A stretch of DNA of 20,104 bases from Bacteroidota bacterium (GTDB lineage: Bacteria; Bacteroidota; Bacteroidia; B-17B0; Aurantibacillaceae). Of this stretch, positions 1-6,010 are shown piece after piece. Where the stretch lies: contig JAEZDS010000129.1 in NCBI GenBank assembly GCA_023433205.1, positions 1 through 20,104 of the forward strand, read 5' to 3'. The notes under the pieces were generated by a model that ran no database searches, was not told the DNA's origin, and saw only the letters and a list, made by a program, of their open reading frames with translations. The position numbers and the translations under genes were made by a program. Within the stretch, counting starts at the first letter, position 1, and every line of letters starts with the position of its first letter.

Positions 1-1
1 A

Positions 2-271
2 GATACCACCAACTATATAGTTGATACGCTTGGTTATTATAACAACGAGCGGCTGAGAGGTATTGGCTTTCACCTTTTTTATACGCTCCGACTCAAACTT
101 TCTTCCAGATGGTACTTCTCTGCAACAATGGGTCCGACCTTCAGTTTTATCAATGTACGAGGCACTTATTATGACCGCCGCCTGGGTAGCGAAACCAAAC
201 GTTCAACCTCCACATTCGACTACTTTGCCCTGCCTTTTATCTCAGAATTTTCTCTCTGTTTCAGGTTTTAA
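2..271 (+). CDS. C-terminal end of an outer-membrane beta-barrel-like protein (5' partial)
   Basis: The reading frame is open from position 2 to a TAA at 269-271 and gives 89 residues of a protein whose start lies before the window. The residues alternate between polar and aromatic/hydrophobic in beta-strand style (for example GIGFHLFYTLRLKL and WYFSATMGPTFSFINV), and the chain ends Phe-Arg-Phe. A terminal phenylalanine is typical of proteins inserted into the outer membrane by the BAM machinery. The next gene is also an outer-membrane barrel on the same strand. A different frame offers a methionine-initiated 70-codon ORF at 63-275, but its Pro/Ser/Val-rich product has no barrel pattern. The exact family cannot be named from this fragment. 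Confidence 0.6.
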   Translation, partial: DTTNYIVDTLGYYNNERLRGIGFHLFYTLRLKLSSRWYFSATMGPTFSFINVRGTYYDRRLGSETKRSTSTFDYFALPFISEFSLCFRF

Positions 272-349
272 TTAAAGGCCTTGGTAGAATACTAATCAAA
301 GATCCTTTTCGTTATATTGACGGTTCAAATCCAAACCAAAAAAAAGTTT

Positions 350-979
350 ATGAAAATCGCAAAAAACCTCATCCTTATTTTTATTACAGGATTGGCACTA
401 ATCAGTCGCAGTCAAAACAATAATACCATAGAACTGGGAATCGAAGGTGGCCCTGGCTGGGCTTTTCTGCGGTCAGACGAGACGCAGTACAACAACGACC
501 GCGGCACTGCCATCGGCTTTTTAGGTGGTATAGCAGTACAGTTCAACTTAACAAAAAACCTTGCTATAAAAAGCGGCTTGGCTTTTGAAAATAAAGGCCA
601 CGCACAAAAAGTACTCCTCACCGATCATCTGGGCAATCAGCTGGGCAACGTTAAGTGGAGGCACAGCCTGAGCTACATTACGGTGCCTTTACTTTTCCGT
701 GCTTCCTTTGGAAAAAACGTTCCATTTTTTATTAATGCAGGACCCTTCGCGGGTTTCCTAATACACCAAACCGGGGGTTACTATCTATTTAGCAGGGCCG
801 ATGCCGGACTAAGCGCAGGTCTGGGTATAACTATTCCTCTCAATACCAAAACTGATCTTACTTTTGAGTTAAGAAATAACCTGGGACTGATGAACATTGG
901 TCCCTCTGAAATACCCTCAGCGCCGGTAAAAACCAACAATCTCCTTTTCCTCACGGGCTTCAGCTGGAAATTGGGATAA
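350..979 (+). CDS. PorT-like outer-membrane beta-barrel protein
   Basis: This 209-residue protein is likely a small outer-membrane barrel of the PorT/OMP_b-brl_2 type common in Bacteroidota. The chosen ATG at 350 gives a lysine-containing n-region and a hydrophobic core (MKIAKNLILIFITGLALI), a convincing signal peptide with cleavage near residue 22. A TTG 33 nt upstream would only add a charged leader and is not needed. After the signal come glycine- and aromatic-rich strands (GIEGGPGWAFLRSD, LAIKSGLAFENKG, YITVPLLFRASFG, FFINAGPFAGFLI), as in this family. The chain ends WKLG rather than in an aromatic residue. Such proteins are often of unknown substrate; some paralogues serve in gliding or type IX secretion, but nothing here shows that role. 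Confidence 0.75.
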   Translation: MKIAKNLILIFITGLALISRSQNNNTIELGIEGGPGWAFLRSDETQYNNDRGTAIGFLGGIAVQFNLTKNLAIKSGLAFENKGHAQKVLLTDHLGNQLGNVKWRHSLSYITVPLLFRASFGKNVPFFINAGPFAGFLIHQTGGYYLFSRADAGLSAGLGITIPLNTKTDLTFELRNNLGLMNIGPSEIPSAPVKTNNLLFLTGFSWKLG

Positions 980-1002
980 AAGCAGCATGTGCGCTGTCCG
1001 CT

Positions 1003-1010
1003 TATATTTG
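1003..1010 (+). promoter_or_regulatory. Bacteroidota -7 box (TATATTTG) for the DUF1801 gene
   Basis: TATATTTG matches the TAnnTTTG -7 element of the Bacteroidota primary sigma factor exactly. It lies 25 nt before the ATG at 1036, inside the short gap after the PorT-like gene, so the DUF1801 gene probably has its own promoter. I see no convincing -33 element at the usual spacing. Confidence 0.55.
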
Positions 1011-1035
1011 TAGCAAACAATTTTTAAATTTTAAG

Positions 1036-1470
1036 ATGGCTGAGATCAAAACAAAACAAACCAATGCCAGCGCACATGAGTTTATAAGGTCGTTTGCCGA
1101 TACAGAACAAAAACGCCAGGACAGCTTTGAGCTTTTGAAAATAATGGAAGAGGTTACCGGCCATAAAGCTAAAATGTGGGGCCCTTCGATAATTGGCTTC
1201 GGTGTGTATCATTATAAATCTGAAAAAAGCAGACAGGAAGGAGACTGGCCACTGGTGGGCTTTTCTCCCCGAAAAGCTGCCATCTCGCTTTATGTATATA
1301 CTGGCAGCAAGGCGCAGGCAAACCTGCTCACAGATCTGGGAAAATACAAAATGGGCAAAGCATGTATCTATGTAAAGAAACTTTCCGACATCAATGTAGA
1401 GGTCTTAAAAAAGATGATGAAGGACACCATAGCTTTTTTGGAGGCAAAATACGGTAAGAGCAAAAGTTGA
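1036..1470 (+). CDS. DUF1801 domain protein
   Basis: This 144-residue protein matches the DUF1801 (YdhG-like) family. The diagnostic stretch is at residues 46-80: MWGPSIIGFGVYHYKS, then W-P-L-V-G-F-S-P-R-K-A-A-I-S-L-Y. The N-terminal half is a helical FxRSFADxEQKRQDSFELL segment, and the C-terminal part (GKYKMGKACIYVKKLSDIN) is the usual family ending. The fold resembles frataxin-like proteins, but the biochemical role is not established. The length is complete for the family. It starts with ATG 25 nt after a TATATTTG box and appears monocistronic, followed by a hairpin near 1525-1557. Confidence 0.85.
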   Translation: MAEIKTKQTNASAHEFIRSFADTEQKRQDSFELLKIMEEVTGHKAKMWGPSIIGFGVYHYKSEKSRQEGDWPLVGFSPRKAAISLYVYTGSKAQANLLTDLGKYKMGKACIYVKKLSDINVEVLKKMMKDTIAFLEAKYGKSKS

Positions 1471-1524
1471 CTGGCACTTCTTGTTTGTTCTGCAAGCAGT
1501 GATAGCCCTCAGTCCGCAGCTTCG

Positions 1525-1557
1525 CCTTTTTTAACTTTTTAAAGTGAAGTTAAAGGC
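1525..1557 (+). terminator. Inverted repeat after the DUF1801 gene, possible terminator
   Basis: The left arm GCCTTTTTTAACTT pairs with AAGTTAAAGGC on the right, apart from three extra T residues in the left arm. The hairpin is AT-rich and lies 55 nt after the stop codon. No long U-tract follows on the plus strand, so termination is uncertain. Its right arm ends just before the promoter box at 1559-1566, so it could instead be an operator. Confidence 0.35.
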
Positions 1558-1558
1558 T

Positions 1559-1566
1559 TATGTTTG
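1559..1566 (+). promoter_or_regulatory. -7 box (TATGTTTG) for the small ORF or leader
   Basis: TATGTTTG fits TAnnTTTG exactly. Transcription would start near 1571, about 8 nt before the ATG at 1579, and the first strong hairpin-plus-U-tract downstream is at 1682-1715. Promoter, ORF and terminator therefore form one compact unit of about 145 nt of RNA. Confidence 0.5.
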
Positions 1567-1578
1567 TTACATAACCAA

Positions 1579-1680
1579 ATGATCAGGCCTGCACATATAA
1601 CCGAATTCGCCAACGCTGTCATCAGCGCCTTTACTGCAGGTTTGTATGCTTCATCGGCCAAAAAGGTCTTTAATACTTAG
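1579..1680 (+). CDS. Candidate 33-residue small protein with own promoter and terminator
   Basis: An ATG at 1579 opens a 33-codon frame ending with TAG at 1678-1680. The product begins MIRPAHITEFANAV, continues with a mildly hydrophobic stretch (AVISAFTAGLYASSA) that could form a membrane or amphipathic helix, and ends KKVFNT. The support is positional: a TATGTTTG box ends 12 nt before the ATG, and a GC-rich hairpin with a T-tract begins one base after the stop. I do not recognise the peptide. The RNA could alternatively be a non-coding regulator, because the same bases can fold: CCTGCA (1588-1593) with TGCAGG (1635-1640) encloses CGCTG-tcat-CAGCG (1614-1627). It could also be a leader or attenuator for the two genes at 1778 and 2140. 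No homology evidence is available. Confidence 0.4.
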   Translation: MIRPAHITEFANAVISAFTAGLYASSAKKVFNT

Positions 1681-1681
1681 G

Positions 1682-1715
1682 CCCCGTAGCGTCTGCTACC
1701 GGGGATTTCCTTTTT
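1682..1715 (+). terminator. Intrinsic terminator after the small ORF
   Basis: CCCCGTAGC and GCTACCGGGG form a GC-rich stem with one bulged C and a GTCT loop, followed by ATTTCCTTTTT. It lies one base after the small ORF's stop and 62 nt before the ATG at 1778. It may simply terminate the small RNA, or act as an attenuator if transcription reads through into the Rnk-like genes. Confidence 0.65.
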
Positions 1716-1777
1716 CAGGGCATCTAAAAACAGTCAGCAGGGAAACCTGAGTTAATTATTATTTAAAGACAAACATC

Positions 1778-2137
1778 ATGGAATCGACCATTTCGGCCGC
1801 GGACTACCGCGCCATCAAAAACAGCGCTCATAAAAGTCGCACAGACAACAACCTATTCAGAAAATTAATTCGCAAGGCAAAGATCATCTACGGTGCTGGA
1901 CTTTCGGCAAATACTGTGCAGTTAAACTCCCTGGTTATACTCTGGCACTCCATTCTCAAAAAAATAGTGAGCATTCGTATTGTTTTACCGCAAAATGCCG
2001 ATCTGCACCAGCGAAAGATCTCCATTTTCGCTCCTATCAGTATGGCAGTGTTTGGACTCAGGGAACGCGCCTCTGTGAGAGTGCAGGCAGGTGGAGTGGA
2101 GAAACATCTGAAGATCATTAAAGTGATAAACGAGTAG
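1778..2137 (+). CDS. Rnk/GreA C-terminal-domain-like protein, first of a tandem pair
   Basis: This 119-residue protein resembles the C-terminal, FKBP-like domain of GreA/GreB and the Rnk nucleoside-diphosphate-kinase regulators. Visible family features are VQLNSLVILWH (about residues 47-57), then RIVLPQNADLHQRKISIFAP (67-86), where Rnk proteins have a Y/V-x-P-x-D-A-D...I-S-V-x-A-P pattern, then ISMAVFGLRERASVRVQAGG and a final KVI. The approximately 45-residue N-terminal part is basic and lacks the long coiled coil with the acidic tip by which GreA stimulates RNA polymerase cleavage, so transcript cleavage is unlikely. Known relatives bind RNA polymerase near the secondary channel; that role is inferred here. 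It is followed after 2 nt by a paralogue, which suggests translational coupling. Confidence 0.7.
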   Translation: MESTISAADYRAIKNSAHKSRTDNNLFRKLIRKAKIIYGAGLSANTVQLNSLVILWHSILKKIVSIRIVLPQNADLHQRKISIFAPISMAVFGLRERASVRVQAGGVEKHLKIIKVINE

Positions 2138-2139
2138 TT

Positions 2140-2514
2140 ATGGCAAACAGTGTAAAAACCAAAATAAAAACCATGTTTATGAAAAAACACACTCACAAAA
2201 TTCAGAATACCAATGGTGCGGGAATAGTAAATCAGATAGACCAGACACCTGGTAAAAACATTAACAACAACGTCTTTCAGGAGACCGTGAAATTAAACTC
2301 CTTCGTGGAATTCTACGATCTGTATTTAAAGAACAGCCAGCGTATTAAGATAGTTATGCCCGATTCCGTTGATCTCACCAAAAAATGGATCTCGGTATTT
2401 GCACCTATCAGCGTTGCGCTGCTGGGCCATAAAAAAGGAGATGAAGTGAAGCTATTAACAAATGGCGTGGAGCGAAAAATAAGAGTGATTGAGGTAAGTA
2501 ACAACGGGGTTTAA
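2140..2514 (+). CDS. Rnk/GreA C-terminal-domain-like protein, second of a tandem pair
   Basis: This 124-residue paralogue of the preceding gene starts two bases after its stop codon, so the pair is almost certainly one transcript. The shared pattern is V-K-L-N-S-F-V-E-F, then RIKIVMPDSVDLTKKWISVF, APISVALLGHKKGDEVKLLT and a closing G-V-E-R-K-I-R-V-I-E-V. This is the GreA/GreB C-terminal (Rnk-type) fold. The N-terminus is short, Asn/Lys-rich and unrelated to that of its neighbour. An internal ATG at codon 12 or 14 could also serve as start. As with its neighbour, the acidic-tip coiled coil needed for cleavage-factor activity is absent. Binding to RNA polymerase is inference from the family. 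Confidence 0.7.
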   Translation: MANSVKTKIKTMFMKKHTHKIQNTNGAGIVNQIDQTPGKNINNNVFQETVKLNSFVEFYDLYLKNSQRIKIVMPDSVDLTKKWISVFAPISVALLGHKKGDEVKLLTNGVERKIRVIEVSNNGV

Positions 2515-2541
2515 AGCTATAGTATTTATAAAGATGAAATA

Positions 2542-3168
2542 ATGCGGGTTAAAAGGAGAATACAGTCAGGAATTCTGGTTCTGATACTCATATCAGCCGT
2601 AGTAATCATGTACAAAAGCCACATCGAAGAAAAAAACCTGGCCTCTGCAAGCAGGACTTTCAGTGAGTTGTACGACGACCGCCTGCTGGCAGAGCACCTT
2701 CTCTACGAGATCACTGAGCTGGTTCATGCCAAACAATTATTGCAGATAAATAATCCGGAGGGGGAGGCGACTGTAAGTCAGATCAAACTTTCAAGAGAGT
2801 TAAATACTCTGCTGAAAAAATTTGGCGATACTAAATTATCAGAGGGCGAAAAAGCCGTCCTGGTGCGTTTGGAAAGAGCAATTGCACAATTAAATGCCTC
2901 TGACACCTCGCTCTCCCCTACCCTGGTTTTGAAAAACAGAAGAAACGCAACCTTTCACGAGACCTTCTCACTCCTTGACGACTTGTCAGACATACAGGTT
3001 TTTGAAGGCACAATATTAAACAAGAAAGGACAGGTCGAACTTGCATCCACAATCACCGGTCATAAATTTTTATCAGCATTGATGTTAATAATTATGCTTG
3101 CACTGATCGCCCTTTTAAAGAACACCACAATCACAAACAGAATTGTACAACAACATGAGTTGAATTAA
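2542..3168 (+). CDS. Two-helix membrane protein resembling a chemoreceptor four-helix-bundle sensor, no output domain
   Basis: This 208-residue protein has a basic N-terminus (MRVKRR), a first membrane helix at about residues 8-25, an approximately 145-residue mostly helical periplasmic region, a second membrane helix at about 173-192 and a 16-residue cytoplasmic tail. This is the topology of the 4HB_MCP sensor domain of methyl-accepting chemotaxis proteins and some histidine kinases. The helical region starts with EEKNLASASRTFSELYDDRL, similar to the LxxlyedrlvP pattern in those sensors. HAMP, methyl-accepting and kinase domains are absent, and the gene ends cleanly with TAA. It follows the Rnk-like pair by 27 nt and may share their transcript. 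The family assignment rests on topology and a short motif, so it is tentative. Confidence 0.55.
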   Translation: MRVKRRIQSGILVLILISAVVIMYKSHIEEKNLASASRTFSELYDDRLLAEHLLYEITELVHAKQLLQINNPEGEATVSQIKLSRELNTLLKKFGDTKLSEGEKAVLVRLERAIAQLNASDTSLSPTLVLKNRRNATFHETFSLLDDLSDIQVFEGTILNKKGQVELASTITGHKFLSALMLIIMLALIALLKNTTITNRIVQQHELN

Positions 3169-3564
3169 AAATGCTGGTGTGAGAGTGCACGGAGGGTGAA
3201 GTAAAAGGAAACTTAAGAAGAACAATCGCTCATTTGCATGCTAAATAGATTGAGTTGTAAAACCAGCAGTTATAACAGTCCCTTCTCGCCCTGTCTTGCT
3301 CAGAAAGGTACTCAGTTATCTCTAAACCATTCCAATCCAGTACTGACTCAAGCCTACTAAATTTCACTCGACGGCAAAAATACTATTTACTATCCGGTGG
3401 CGGCACAAATCCTCAGGACAAGAAGCACGGATTCCAAAACAACTTCTCTGGAAAATTTATCATCTGCTCTTTTTATAGTTACAGTGTTGAACTTTAATAA
3501 TAATCCTGTACAGTAATCCCCAACATCCGCCGCATCGTGAAAAACTTCGTGCGGGCCACCAGAA
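3169..3564. other. Non-coding stretch, no recognisable gene
   Basis: Between the sensor-like gene and the first copy of the duplicated segment I find no ORF with a plausible start and family pattern. One plus-strand frame is open without ATG from about 3282 to 3495 and ends in FIICSFYSYSVEL, which may be chance or an old fragment. Near 3549-3562, CGTGCGGGCCACCA differs by one base from CGTACGGGCCACCA at 9542-9555 beside tRNA-Glu; this is too short to interpret alone. This stretch marks the left side of the accessory region. Confidence 0.4.
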
Positions 3565-3666
3565 AACCGGTATCTGGCTGTGATCACTGAGGATAAGATA
3601 AAGGCTATGAAGATGTTTGAAAAAGCCGGCAAATCAACAAATCACAAGAAGGAAAAGACAAATTGA
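3565..3666 (+). pseudogene. Coding fragment, copy 1 of the duplicated AVITEDKIKAMKMFE segment
   Basis: The frame reads NRYLAVITEDKIKAMKMFEK, then AGKS and a lysine-rich tail ending at TGA 3664-3666. Over 24 codons (3565-3636) it matches the segment at 5809-5880: 22 of 24 residues are identical, while 14 codons differ at the DNA level, 12 of them synonymously. This pattern means both descend from a real coding sequence kept under protein-level selection. Here the codon matching the ATG of copy 2 is CTG and the frame closes upstream at 3538-3540, so this copy probably has no proper start. The helix-rich E-D-K-I-K-x-x-K-x-x-E-x-G-K-S pattern faintly recalls the first helix of resolvase-type HTH domains, but I do not recognise the family. 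Confidence 0.55.
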
Positions 3667-3679
3667 TCGAGATGAAGTG

Positions 3680-3687
3680 TATCTTCG
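3680..3687 (+). promoter_or_regulatory. Putative -7 box (TATCTTCG) for dinD
   Basis: TATCTTCG differs from TAnnTTTG at one position and lies 48 nt before the dinD ATG. The identical octamer occurs at 5999-6006 before the toxin-linked gene and on the minus strand at 8504-8511 before the dead-protease gene, so it recurs ahead of three accessory genes. I see no obvious LexA-type operator beside it. Confidence 0.45.
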
Positions 3688-3735
3688 TATAAAGATTACC
3701 CGCTGTGAAAAAGTATATATAAAAATTTACGCACG

Positions 3736-4583
3736 ATGAGCGAACTGACTCCCCATTCTGCCTTTGAGCAGATTAAAAGAAGAGATGACAATGGCAATGA
3801 GTATTGGAGTGCCAGAGATATGGCCAAGGTGCTTGAATACTCCGAATATAGGCACTTTCAGCCTGTTATTGAACGGGCTAAAGAAGCGTGCCGAAACAGT
3901 GGCCATGCGGTCTCCGACCATTTCGAGGATATCCTCGAAATGGTTACAATTGGTTCCGGCGCTCAGCGATCAACGGAGAATATTAAACTGTCGCGCTATG
4001 CATGCTATCTGATCGTCCAAAATGCTGATCCTTCCAAAGAAGTGGTCGCGCTTGGTCAAACCTACTTCGCTGTGCAGACGCGCCTTCGGGAGGTTCAGCA
4101 GATGGAAGATTATCAGCGCCTTCGTACCGAGGAAGAAAAACGCATTTTCCTGCGCAATGAGCTCAGCCGGCACAATGTACAACTTGCCTCGGCAGCCAAG
4201 AGCGCCGGGGTCGTCAACTCCCTGGATTATGCCATATTCCAGAACCACGGTTACATGGGACTTTATGGTGGCCTCGATGCAAAGGGCATACAAAAACGAA
4301 AAGGCTTGAAAAAGAACGAATTGATACTCGATCACATGGGCAGCACCGAGCTTGCAGCCAACCTGTTCCGCGCCACACAGACAGAGGAAAAACTTCGGCG
4401 CGAGAACATCAAAGGCAAGACAAGGCCAATACCACCCATTACGAGGTTGGTCGCAAAGTGAGACAGACAATAAAGGAACTTGGCGGCACCATGCCAGAGG
4501 AACTGCCGAAGGCTGAGAACATTAAGAAGCTCGCCAAAAAGCAGGAAGGAAAAGCCATTAAAAAACCCCGGAAAAAAGGTTGA
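3736..4583 (+). pseudogene. dinD: DNA-damage-inducible protein D, frameshifted near 4419
   Basis: The first 228 codons encode a close relative of E. coli DinD: WSARDMAKVLEYSEYRHFQP, KEACRNSGHAVSDHFEDIL, LSRYACYLIVQNADPSKE, RKGLKKNELILDHMGSTELA and NLFRATQTEEKL. E. coli DinD is an SOS-induced BRO-N-type protein reported to inhibit RecA filaments. At about 4417-4420 one G appears to be missing: the same frame reads on for 13 unrelated codons to TGA 4459-4461, while the -1 frame resumes the family ending (DKANTTHYEVGRKVRQTIKE, then LGGTMPEELP) to TGA 4581-4583. Repaired, the product is about 282 residues, close to the 274 of E. coli. The truncated version would be 241 residues. A sequencing error is possible. 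The ATG at 3736 fits the family start. Confidence 0.85.
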
Positions 4584-4675
4584 TCATTTCCTGAATCAAT
4601 CCTTACGACTAACGCCCGCTGAGACAGCCTGCGTCCAATATTTGAAGAATAAAAAGCCGCAGAGCGCGCATCAAC

Positions 4676-5746
4676 ATGAACAAGAAAAAACAGAAGAAAA
4701 CCCTGCTGGAGGTGATGGAAGAGGATGCACTTTACGCAAAATCAGTGGTCATAACCCCCCGGCCCTTACCGCTAGAGTCCGCGCCCGGCCGTCCGACGCT
4801 CACTAACCCAGAGGTGATCGAACTCTACAACTATGGCTACGATATTCCTTACGATATTTTAAGCACCCTCCTTACGCTACCCAGGCAGACGCTTATTGAT
4901 GACCTAAAAAAAGTGATCTATGATGCCTGCCACCGTTATGAGGAAATCAGCGATAAAAATAATGCCGACCTGGACTGGTTTGCGCTGCATGCTTTACTCT
5001 TGCTGCGCGAACTGAAGGCAGGGGAAAGCCTTGATACGATACTCGATTTCCTGGGGCAGGATGAAAAGCAGATCAATTACTGGCTGGGGGACTTCATCAC
5101 CGAATCCATGTGGTCGGTGATCGCCGCCTGCGGCCAAAACAGGCTTGATGCGCTCCTTGATTTTATGAAGGAGCCGGGACGGTACACCTGGAGTAAGGCA
5201 GCCGTTGCCGAAGCAGTTAATCAACTGGCTTTACAAAACCTGATCTCACGGGAATCAGCCATCAATTGGCTTAAGGAGGTGTTGGAATACCATCTGGCGA
5301 ACGTTGAAACCATTGAGAATCTAGCCGACACTGATCTGAACGGCTCACTCGTTGGCATTTTCCTCGATCTTGAAGCGCATGAGCTCGCGCACCTGGTAAA
5401 ACAAATGTTTGATGAGCGCCTGGCACCCCATTCCTACGCGGGTGACTGGCCAACTGTAGAGCGTGAACTGGAAAGATCTGCAAACAGGCATTGGGCACGT
5501 AGAAAACCGGAAACGATTTTTGAAACCTACGACATGTACCGGAAAGTGAATGAAAATCTTGAGAAGAGAGAACGCGATCCGGAAGATGACCACGATGGAT
5601 TTGACGATTCAGAGGATTTTGATGAGGACTTCTATTTCGCGCCGCCGGAACCGTATGTCCGGGAGGAGCCTAAGATCGGGCGCAATGATCCATGCCCCTG
5701 CGGCAGCGGAAAAAAGTTCAAAAAATGTCATGGAAAGGACCAGTGA
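4676..5746 (+). CDS. DUF1186 protein with C-terminal SEC-C zinc motif
   Basis: This is an intact 356-residue protein starting at an ATG after TCAAC. The basic N-terminus (MNKKKQKK) is followed by a helical, repeat-like central region typical of DUF1186 (about residues 40-260, for example WFALHALLLLRELKAGESLD and YWLGDFITESMWSVIAACGQ), then a strongly acidic linker (about 300-322, rich in Asp/Glu). The C-terminus (335-353) is a SEC-C metal-binding motif, GRNDPCPCGSGKKFKKCHG, with ligands C-x-C-x8-C-H. SEC-C motifs occur in SecA and in many stress or accessory proteins, where they bind zinc and may contact ribosomes or other partners. The function of the DUF1186 part is unknown. It lies 92 nt after dinD, same strand, and is flanked by the two duplicated coding segments. 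Confidence 0.8.
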   Translation: MNKKKQKKTLLEVMEEDALYAKSVVITPRPLPLESAPGRPTLTNPEVIELYNYGYDIPYDILSTLLTLPRQTLIDDLKKVIYDACHRYEEISDKNNADLDWFALHALLLLRELKAGESLDTILDFLGQDEKQINYWLGDFITESMWSVIAACGQNRLDALLDFMKEPGRYTWSKAAVAEAVNQLALQNLISRESAINWLKEVLEYHLANVETIENLADTDLNGSLVGIFLDLEAHELAHLVKQMFDERLAPHSYAGDWPTVERELERSANRHWARRKPETIFETYDMYRKVNENLEKRERDPEDDHDGFDDSEDFDEDFYFAPPEPYVREEPKIGRNDPCPCGSGKKFKKCHGKDQ

Positions 5747-5808
5747 CCTAAGTAGAGACCCTGTGAAGAGGCTCCGGGCAAGACTTCCATCCAACGGAGA
5801 AAGGTTTT

Positions 5809-5910
5809 AATCGTTATATGGCAGTAATTACAGAGGACAAGATCAAGGCGATGAAGATGTTTGAGGATGCCGGAAAATCCGTAAAACGTGTAAAAGAGAG
5901 GGTAAAATAA
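5809..5910 (+). CDS. Small ORF or fragment, copy 2 of the duplicated AVITEDKIKAMKMFE segment
   Basis: An ATG at 5818 gives a 30-residue frame, MAVITEDKIKAMKMFEDAGK followed by SVKRVKERVK, ending at TAA 5908-5910. The match to copy 1 begins three codons earlier (Asn-Arg-Tyr), so the ancestral protein extended upstream of this ATG and the present ORF may be only a remnant. Third-position differences dominate between the copies (see 3565-3666). The frame is open upstream to a TGA at 5764-5766. The peptide is predicted helical and strongly basic at its end. It sits 71 nt after the SEC-C gene and 100 nt before the toxin-linked gene. Function is unknown; whether it is translated cannot be decided here. 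Confidence 0.45.
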   Translation, partial: NRYMAVITEDKIKAMKMFEDAGKSVKRVKERVK

Positions 5911-5998
5911 CATGCAGGTCCGGTTTTTGCAGCAGAATGTCCGAATTTATTAGGCGGACACAAGCCTGGTCAAAATAGGATAAATCATTGAAAATTAG

Positions 5999-6006
5999 TA
6001 TCTTCG
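5999..6006 (+). promoter_or_regulatory. Putative -7 box (TATCTTCG) for the 6011/6775 gene pair
   Basis: TATCTTCG ends only 4 nt before the ATG at 6011, so transcription would begin at or within a few bases of the start codon and the mRNA would be nearly leaderless. A small inverted repeat, TGTCCG (5938-5943) with CGGACA (5955-5960), lies about 40 nt upstream and could be an operator for autoregulation, but this is weak. Confidence 0.45.
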
Positions 6007-6010
6007 CATA

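Noticed and set aside
63..275. Methionine-initiated 70-codon plus-strand ORF
   Set aside because: Its product has no family pattern, while the frame starting at position 2 gives a continuous beta-barrel C-terminus ending in Phe over the same bases.
3282..3632. Open plus-strand frame (3282-3495) and an 80-codon minus-strand ORF (3390-3632)
   Set aside because: The plus frame has no start codon and no recognisable motif. The minus ORF runs antisense to the conserved duplicated segment and looks like chance.
4411..4425. Programmed -1 frameshifting to make full-length DinD
   Set aside because: There is no X-XXY-YYZ slippery heptamer at the junction and no obvious stimulatory structure; known DinD genes are uninterrupted. 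A one-base deletion or read error is simpler.
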